The translations under genes and the position numbers were made by a program. The notes below the pieces were generated by a model. The model did not search any database. It was not told the DNA's origin and saw nothing but the letters and a program-made list of their open reading frames with translations. Shown here piece after piece: positions 42,988-48,565 of a DNA stretch of 48,565 nucleotides (position 1 is its first letter; each line of letters starts with the position of its first letter). The stretch covers positions 1 through 48,565 of the forward strand of contig CAJTVO010000006.1 in the NCBI GenBank assembly GCA_910579485.1, in the 5' to 3' direction. The DNA is from an uncultured Oscillospiraceae bacterium. GTDB taxonomy: Bacteria > Bacillota > Clostridia > Oscillospirales > Oscillospiraceae.

Positions 42988-43554
42988 ATGAACTACACAG
43001 AAAACTACCACCTGCCCCAGTGGGAGGAGACGGACCGGATCATGCGCACCGACTTCAACCAGATGTGCGCGGACATGGAGGCCGGGCTGGAGAAAAACGC
43101 CCAGGCGGCTGCGGCGGCAAAGGCGCGGGGAGACAAGGGCGTGACCGACGCCGCCGCGGCTAAAGCTGCGGCGGACAGCGCGAAATCCGCCGCGCAGGCC
43201 GCGCAGTCCTCCGCCACCAGGGCGCAGGCCAGCGCCGATGCCGCCCAAAAAACCGCCGACGCCGCCTTTTGCCCCTCCAAGCTGCCATACGCCACCGGGA
43301 GCTACACCGGAAACGGCGGCTATCAGGTCATTGAACTGGGGTTCCGGGCCCGGTTCGTCATCATCTCGGGTATGATGCGGGCAGATACGAGTGTGCGGAA
43401 TCTGCTGGCAGCCGGGCCGGGGGTCCTGCCGGATTTTGTGGGATTCCTAAGCAACGGCTTCTGCGTCAACCAGGAACTCACGACAGAGGGCAACGTGCTC
43501 TCACCCAGTGTCAATACTGCCGGCAAGCTGTACACCTACATCGCGTTCCAGTAA
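42988..43554 (+). CDS. Phage-tail-like alanine-rich coiled-coil protein
   Basis: 188 residues. The N-terminal MNYTENYHLPQWEETDRI-type segment is found on tail-fibre/baseplate-like proteins of clostridial phages and prophage remnants. Residues about 30-92 are an Ala-rich coiled coil (repeats such as AAAKAAADSAKSAAQAAQSS). The C-terminal ~95 residues form a compact domain containing GSYTGNGGYQVIELGFRARFVI and ending KLYTYIAFQ, probably a receptor-binding or capping head. No other phage gene is nearby and the gene has its own terminator. Its role is unknown; it may be a captured fibre gene. Confidence 0.65.
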   Translation: MNYTENYHLPQWEETDRIMRTDFNQMCADMEAGLEKNAQAAAAAKARGDKGVTDAAAAKAAADSAKSAAQAAQSSATRAQASADAAQKTADAAFCPSKLPYATGSYTGNGGYQVIELGFRARFVIISGMMRADTSVRNLLAAGPGVLPDFVGFLSNGFCVNQELTTEGNVLSPSVNTAGKLYTYIAFQ

Positions 43555-43561
43555 GCAAAAG

Positions 43562-43589
43562 ACCCCCAAGGGCCGAAGCCCTTGGGGGT
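43562..43589. terminator. Bidirectional terminator
   Basis: ACCCCCAAGGGC and GCCCTTGGGGGT with a CGAA loop (TTCG on the minus strand). On the minus strand CTTTTG follows, fitting the end of the S-layer-like gene; on the plus strand AAAGCTTTATAG follows. Confidence 0.75.
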
Positions 43590-43621
43590 AAAGCTTTATA
43601 GATAAGCTTCCAGAAGTGAGA

Positions 43622-46600
43622 TTAATTTCCCGTGTTAATCTCGAGAGTGATGTCGGCGGAGATAGCACCCAGCAGCACAACGCTCACCTGATCGGCAGTG
43701 TTAGTGTCGATGGACTTCACAGTCACATCACCAGCAGTAACAGAAATCTGATCCTTGGTGGTGGGCAGGCTTGCAGACTTACCATCAGCAACCTTGATCA
43801 CAACTGTACTCTCGGTGGTCTCTTCCGCGTTCTTATTCAAGGTAGCGGGAGTAACGGTGTAGTTCTCACCAGCGCTTACAGTCACAGTCTCAGGCTCGTC
43901 GACAACGGTAATACTGAGAGTGATGTTCTCACTGACAGCACCCAGCAGCACAACGCTCACCTGATTGGCGGTAGCAGTGTCGATGGACTTCACAGTCACA
44001 CCACCAGCAGTAACAGAAATCTGATCCTTGGTGGTGGGCAGGCTTGCAGACTTACCATCAGCAACCTTGATCACAACTGTACTCTCGGTGGTTGCTTCCG
44101 CGTTCTTATCCAAGGTAGCAGGAGTAACGGTGTAGTTCTCACCAGCGCTCACAGTAACAGTCGTAGGCTCAACAGGCTGACCAGGAACAGTAATGCTGAG
44201 AGTGATGTTCTCGCTGACAGCACCCAGCAGCACAACGCTTACCTGATTGGCAGTAGCAGTGTCGATGGACTTCACAGTCACACCACCAGCAGTAACAGAA
44301 ATCTGATCCTTGGTGGTGGGCAGGCTTGCAGACTTACCATCAGCAACCTTGATCACAACTGTACTCTCGGTGGTTGCTTCCGCGTTCTTATTCAAGGTAG
44401 CAGGAGTAACGGTGTAGTTCTCACCAGCGCTCACAGTAACAGTCGTAGGCTCAACAGGCTGACCAGGAACAGTAATGCTGAGAGTGATGTTCTCGCTGAC
44501 AGCACCCAGCAGCACAACGCTCACCTGATTGGCAGTAGCAGTGTCGATGGACTTCACAGTCACACCACCAGCAGTAACAGAAATCTGATCCTTGGTGGTG
44601 GGCAGGCTCGCAGACTTACCATCAGCAACCTTGATCACAACTGTACTCTCGGTGGTCTCTTCCGCGTTCTTATTCAAGGTAGCGGGAGTAACGGTGTAGT
44701 TCTCGCCAGCACTCACAGTAACCGTCTCGGTCGCACCGGCTTCCTCAATCTGGTCTTCCAGAGCACCAGCATTGGTCTCCAGCTGGCCAGCCAAATCGCT
44801 GCCAAGAACCGTGGTGTTATCCAGCTCGTTGCTGTCAAGGATGCCATTCAGCTCATCCAGTAGCTCCTGAGCGGCCTCAACGTCCGCGGGAGCGCCTTCA
44901 GTGCCGATGGTCTTGCCAGCCATGGTCACAAGAGCCTGAACAGCAGCCTTGGAGTACAGGCAGATCGCCAGTTCATTCGCACCGAGGTCGGGCATCAGGG
45001 ACTTGGTCTGAGCGCTGTCGATGGTGTTATTGATCAGAACGATCTTACGGGCGTTCGGGTCACCGCTAACGGCCTCCACGCGCAGGATGCTCCACTGGGG
45101 ATTCAGGCCGGTGCCGGGTACGATAGCGCCCGGAGTAGCGCCGCCGCCCCACTTCACGGTGATGGAGGTCAGCGCGAGCTTGTCGGACAGGGTCAGCGTG
45201 TAGGCGCCGGTGAGAGGACCAGTAGTGGGAGCGGTGTAGGTCGTGCTCTTGCCGCCGTCGGGCGTAAAGGTAATGGTCTCGTTAGCCGCCAGGCTGTAGG
45301 GCAGGACCACATCGCTGGTGCCAACGATCTTGTTGGGCTGACCGCTAATGATACGGCCGTAGTCGGTAGTCAGATCGGTCGTAGCAGCGGCATAATTGAT
45401 CAGATAGCTAGGAGCGCGGTAGTAGTCGCTGTCGGTCTTCACCGCGCCGCGAGCACCCAGATCAACGATGAAGGCAACGCGATTGGCGGCCTTGTTGTAG
45501 ACCCAGATGATCTGGTCGCCGGCCTGAACGTAGCCCACGCCCTCAACCAGAGCCAGACGGACCTCGGTGGTGTCGTCGCCGTCAACGCGGTAGACGGGCA
45601 CCTTGTAGTCGTTGGCGTAGTCGATCTGGACAGGAATGACGTTCTCGTCGTTGATGCCGTTGGTGCCGTCAACATAGGCGCGGCCCTGGGTATCGACGTC
45701 GATGTATCTGCTGCCGGAGATGCTGTTCATGCGCTGGATGGTACCGGCATAGATGCCATAGTCGCCATAGTTGGAAGTGATCTGCTCCAGGCGGCCGGCG
45801 GCGATCTGACCATCGGCGTACTCGCTCTGCTTCAGAGCGTAGAAGCCGTAGCCATTCCACTCGCGGTTGCCCCAGCCGAAGCCGCCGTTGTTGTCAACAT
45901 TGGGCACCACGCCGATCATGGCCTGCTTGTCGGAATCGGCCTGATAGGTGCGCCACTCGTTGTTCAGAGTATCCACATAGCGGACAGTATTGCTGGTCTC
46001 CCAGGGATTGTAGTACATCAGGGAGACGCTGTCCCAACCGATGGCGGGACCGGTGGTCTCGATGACGATCACGTCGGCAACCCAGTAATCCAGGCCGTCA
46101 CGATCCTTGGCGGTGTTCTGAGCCACGGCGTAAGCGGCGCGGATGGAGGAGGCGTCGATCTTGGGCAGAGCGTCATAGCCCACCTCGTAGGAGATGCCGG
46201 TGGGGGTCACGATGTAGAACTCGGTGGTGTCCAGAGCGTTCACGTAACCGTTGCTGTTGGTGTGATACTTCTCGCTGTAGTCGAAGTTGTACTCGCTGCC
46301 AGAGGACTGGATGTAGAAGTGACGCTGGCCATTGGCCACGGAATCCTTGGCCAGCTGGACATAGTCCACAGCGTAGACGGGCCAGAAGGTAATGCCGATC
46401 CGGCTCTCGACCTCAGTCTCGGTATCCCAAGTGGTCTGGCTTTCGGCAACGCCCTTGGCGGCCCAGCCCTTGATGGTGTCCTTACGGGCGAACTTCTCAG
46501 CTCCGCCCTGGCTGGGACCGTAGTAGAGCTGCTCGCCATCCTTGTTGATGGACAGCTGGGCGGCGGTCTTCAGGTTGATACCATTGTCCGCCATGGTGTA

Positions 46601-48565
46601 GGAAGCCACGTTGGTAAAGCTGAAGGTGTGCTCGACGGGCTTGCTGATATCTCCCATCACAGGAGCGGCGCTGTTGCTGTCAGGATCATAGAGCGGGCCG
46701 TAGTCAAACACGCCGTAATCCTTACCGGCGGGAGTAGCGGGAGCCGCAGGATCCTTGGACACGAAGGGGAACACAGCGCGATCCCACTCAATGTAATCCT
46801 TAGTGGTGGTCCCATTTGTCGCGCCAATGAAATAGTTGTTCTCCAGAGCGGTCTTAGCAGCAGCGTTGACGCCGGCGGGAACAACCCTATCCAGGTGGGC
46901 GATGGCGGGCTGCAGGAAGTTCAGGTCAGCGCCGTTGCTGTACGAGCCATAGAGGCCGGTCCAGGCATAGCTGCTGATGAAGGGATTCAGGCCGTCGCGG
47001 CGGTTGCCGGGATTGGCAACGGTCATCTCTTCCACGTCGGCTTCACCGATCTTGACCTCGGCGGTGTAGTTCAGAGTGTTGACGTAGTTCCAGTTCTGAG
47101 TGCCGGTGCGGTACATCTCGGTGAGCAGGGCGTACTGGCTGCCCTGGGCCAGCTCGTAGGTGCGGATGTAGCCGAACTCGTCCAGGTACATGTTGTACTC
47201 GGTCTTGTCGTCCATCAGCATGATGTCCTCAGCCAGCGGGGTGTTGTTGTAGATCTCGGACTGACCGATGGGCTCGCCGCTGGCGGGCGTGACGGTCGTG
47301 TCGCGGAAGGACTTGGTGGTGATGGTGTCGGTGACAACATCAGCCTTGTAGATGGTGAGCTTGCCGTCAATGTCGGTGTAGTTGACCATATCGCCAACAG
47401 CGATCTCGTCAACGTAAACGACCTTGCGGTTGGACAGGCCCAGCTTGTAGTACTCCAGAGCATCCTTGTAGGTGTCGATGGCCTTGTCCTGCCAATACTC
47501 GACCTTCAGGATGTACTCGGCGCTGCCGTCACCGTTGTTGTCGATGATGCGCAGGCTCTCGCCGTTCTTGCAGGCGTCGAACTTAGCCTTCTCGTTGGCG
47601 TCGAAGTACTTCTCAGTGAACTCTTTCCAGCTCATGATGTCGGACTTGTCCTCCAGGGAGGAAGTGCCAACATAGACTTCGCCTTCGATGTAGCCCTCAA
47701 CACCGGTAGACGGATTCTCCTTGTTGCGGTCAGCACTATAGAAGATCTCCTTCATGATGTCGAGATCCATCTGGGTGATCTTAGCGCCGGGCTTAATGGT
47801 ACGAACAGCGACCAGAGCCTTCTGCTCGTAGTTAGCACCAGGAGCAGGATAGGCTCCCTGGGCATAACCCCAGGCGTTAGCGCTTACTTCGCCAGTACCG
47901 GAAATGGTCTTGCCGCCTGTCGTATCAGGGGTCTTGTTGTAGTAGCCGTTGGTCATTTCGGGATAGGATACATTGATATTCTCGGCTTCGATGAGATAGT
48001 CATACACATCGGAATCCACGACGACCCGGTACACACCTTGAGCCGCAGGACCAGCATTACGCTCGGTAGCCAAGGTCACGCGGTAACGGATCAGATAGTC
48101 GGACTCGTCCCAACGATCATAATCCTCGTCGTAGTTGGTAAAATAGACAGCGTCACCAACGCTCAGGGACTCATTCTCAGCCAGCTTGGAAACCTTGATG
48201 CCCTCGCCGTTGTTGAAGGCAACCTTGTTGCTGGAGCTGGGCTCCATGGTCAGAGCGTTCTTGGCAGTACCCTTGCCGGCAATATAGGCGTCGTAGGACA
48301 TACCCACGGCATCCAGATCAGTGCCGATCGTCAGGGTGATGGAGCGGGAATCCTCGCCGTTCTTGACCAGCATCTCAGTGGTGTCGTCAGCGAGAACCTT
48401 GGTACCGTTCTCCTTGATGTTGGCCCACTGGTTGGCCATAACGACGCCGGAGACCTTCTCCAGGCCGAACTCACGCATACCCAGGGTCTCGCCGGACTTG
48501 GTGTAGCCGCCGGGGATCAGAGCGCTGTACTCAACGGTCTCGGTCAGCAGGCCGCGGAAGAGGAT
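43622..48565 (-). CDS. Giant S-layer-like surface protein; 5' end beyond window
   Basis: The frame is open from the right edge, giving 1647 visible residues without start, signal peptide or SLH domains, which would be off-window. An ATG at 48478 is internal, because 29 sense codons (TETVEYSALIPGG and so on) precede it in frame. The visible body is acidic, Tyr/Asn/Asp-rich and lacks Cys except very few. It includes IDNNGDGSAEYILKVEYW, a Ca-binding-like stretch. The C-terminus holds four tandem Ig-like repeats of about 91-94 residues (VTVSAGENYTVTPATLNKNAE). Codons are strongly biased to C/G endings and a few preferred triplets, as in a very abundant protein. S-layer identity is inferred from these traits. 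Confidence 0.75.
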   Translation of the reverse strand: MLFRGLLTETVEYSALIPGGYTKSGETLGMREFGLEKVSGVVMANQWANIKENGTKVLADDTTEMLVKNGEDSRSITLTIGTDLDAVGMSYDAYIAGKGTAKNALTMEPSSSNKVAFNNGEGIKVSKLAENESLSVGDAVYFTNYDEDYDRWDESDYLIRYRVTLATERNAGPAAQGVYRVVVDSDVYDYLIEAENINVSYPEMTNGYYNKTPDTTGGKTISGTGEVSANAWGYAQGAYPAPGANYEQKALVAVRTIKPGAKITQMDLDIMKEIFYSADRNKENPSTGVEGYIEGEVYVGTSSLEDKSDIMSWKEFTEKYFDANEKAKFDACKNGESLRIIDNNGDGSAEYILKVEYWQDKAIDTYKDALEYYKLGLSNRKVVYVDEIAVGDMVNYTDIDGKLTIYKADVVTDTITTKSFRDTTVTPASGEPIGQSEIYNNTPLAEDIMLMDDKTEYNMYLDEFGYIRTYELAQGSQYALLTEMYRTGTQNWNYVNTLNYTAEVKIGEADVEEMTVANPGNRRDGLNPFISSYAWTGLYGSYSNGADLNFLQPAIAHLDRVVPAGVNAAAKTALENNYFIGATNGTTTKDYIEWDRAVFPFVSKDPAAPATPAGKDYGVFDYGPLYDPDSNSAAPVMGDISKPVEHTFSFTNVASYTMADNGINLKTAAQLSINKDGEQLYYGPSQGGAEKFARKDTIKGWAAKGVAESQTTWDTETEVESRIGITFWPVYAVDYVQLAKDSVANGQRHFYIQSSGSEYNFDYSEKYHTNSNGYVNALDTTEFYIVTPTGISYEVGYDALPKIDASSIRAAYAVAQNTAKDRDGLDYWVADVIVIETTGPAIGWDSVSLMYYNPWETSNTVRYVDTLNNEWRTYQADSDKQAMIGVVPNVDNNGGFGWGNREWNGYGFYALKQSEYADGQIAAGRLEQITSNYGDYGIYAGTIQRMNSISGSRYIDVDTQGRAYVDGTNGINDENVIPVQIDYANDYKVPVYRVDGDDTTEVRLALVEGVGYVQAGDQIIWVYNKAANRVAFIVDLGARGAVKTDSDYYRAPSYLINYAAATTDLTTDYGRIISGQPNKIVGTSDVVLPYSLAANETITFTPDGGKSTTYTAPTTGPLTGAYTLTLSDKLALTSITVKWGGGATPGAIVPGTGLNPQWSILRVEAVSGDPNARKIVLINNTIDSAQTKSLMPDLGANELAICLYSKAAVQALVTMAGKTIGTEGAPADVEAAQELLDELNGILDSNELDNTTVLGSDLAGQLETNAGALEDQIEEAGATETVTVSAGENYTVTPATLNKNAEETTESTVVIKVADGKSASLPTTKDQISVTAGGVTVKSIDTATANQVSVVLLGAVSENITLSITVPGQPVEPTTVTVSAGENYTVTPATLNKNAEATTESTVVIKVADGKSASLPTTKDQISVTAGGVTVKSIDTATANQVSVVLLGAVSENITLSITVPGQPVEPTTVTVSAGENYTVTPATLDKNAEATTESTVVIKVADGKSASLPTTKDQISVTAGGVTVKSIDTATANQVSVVLLGAVSENITLSITVVDEPETVTVSAGENYTVTPATLNKNAEETTESTVVIKVADGKSASLPTTKDQISVTAGDVTVKSIDTNTADQVSVVLLGAISADITLEINTGN
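43640..44735 (-). repeat. Four tandem 273-282-bp coding repeats
   Basis: The landmark CACCCAGCAG recurs at 43666, 43939, 44221 and 44503, giving steps of 273, 282 and 282 bases. The inner copies are nearly identical even at synonymous positions (for example CTCACCTG versus CTTACCTG). The last unit of the protein is the most diverged. Confidence 0.9.

Noticed and set aside
43640..44735. Repeats read as a plus-strand coding array (Ser/Asn/His-rich frame)
   Set aside because: The plus frame is antisense to the Ig-like repeats of the S-layer-like gene, which continues through 4 kb of open frame with strong codon bias.

Overview
The window is GC-rich (roughly 60%) DNA with strong AGGAGG-type ribosome-binding sites, frequent GTG starts, Yes/Lpl-type sugar regulators and transporters, and large secreted repeat proteins. 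Together these point to a gut Bacillota of the Oscillospiraceae (Flavonifractor/Lawsonibacter/Intestinimonas type). The taxonomic call is an inference from gene style, not from a marker gene. No rRNA, tRNA or CRISPR array was seen.

Layout. 1-3058 (minus): the N-terminal part of a large secreted repeat protein that runs off the left edge, preceded by a leader carrying two consecutive GEMM-type (c-di-GMP-I class) riboswitch aptamers. 3563-5178 (minus): a zinc-ribbon/AP2-domain protein and a solitary tyrosine recombinase. 5362-14887: a YesN/YesM two-component system, a YesL-like membrane protein, an LplB/YtcP/solute-binding-protein importer and a DUF4091 glycosidase-like protein, i.e. a glycan sensing, uptake and cleavage unit. 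14970-17417: a double-length ThyX, a DUF1294 membrane protein and a methyltransferase. 17582-17728: a self-contained 48-residue cysteine-rich microprotein unit.

17805-32100 is a divergent sugar regulon controlled by a LacI protein. The minus arm is lacI-fucI-fucU. The plus arm is an RbsACB-type importer followed by a rhamnulokinase-like kinase, an SrlD-like sugar-phosphate SDR, a PHP protein, a SorE-like ketose-1-phosphate reductase and a second FGGY kinase. Each arm carries the same 14-bp operator just downstream of its promoter. No class II aldolase is present. The combination suggests a route in which an aldose is isomerised, phosphorylated at C1, reduced to a polyol phosphate and re-oxidised at the other end. 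This is the most interesting metabolic proposal in the window.

32162-37147 (minus): an N-acetylhexosamine-1-kinase-like protein, a VanY-type carboxypeptidase, an unknown secreted protein and an OmpR-type two-component system. A 15-bp sequence is shared by the two-component promoter and the region upstream of vanY. 37271-39280: a PadR regulator divergent from a MATE efflux pump, with a palindromic operator in the promoter spacer. 39318-42676 (minus): a LacI regulator with glycogen phosphorylase. 42988-43554: a phage-tail-like alanine-rich coiled-coil protein. 43622-48565 (minus): most of a giant S-layer-like protein ending in four near-identical ~94-residue repeats, cut by the right edge.

Most long antiparallel reading frames in this window are GC-driven shadows of these genes and are left out.
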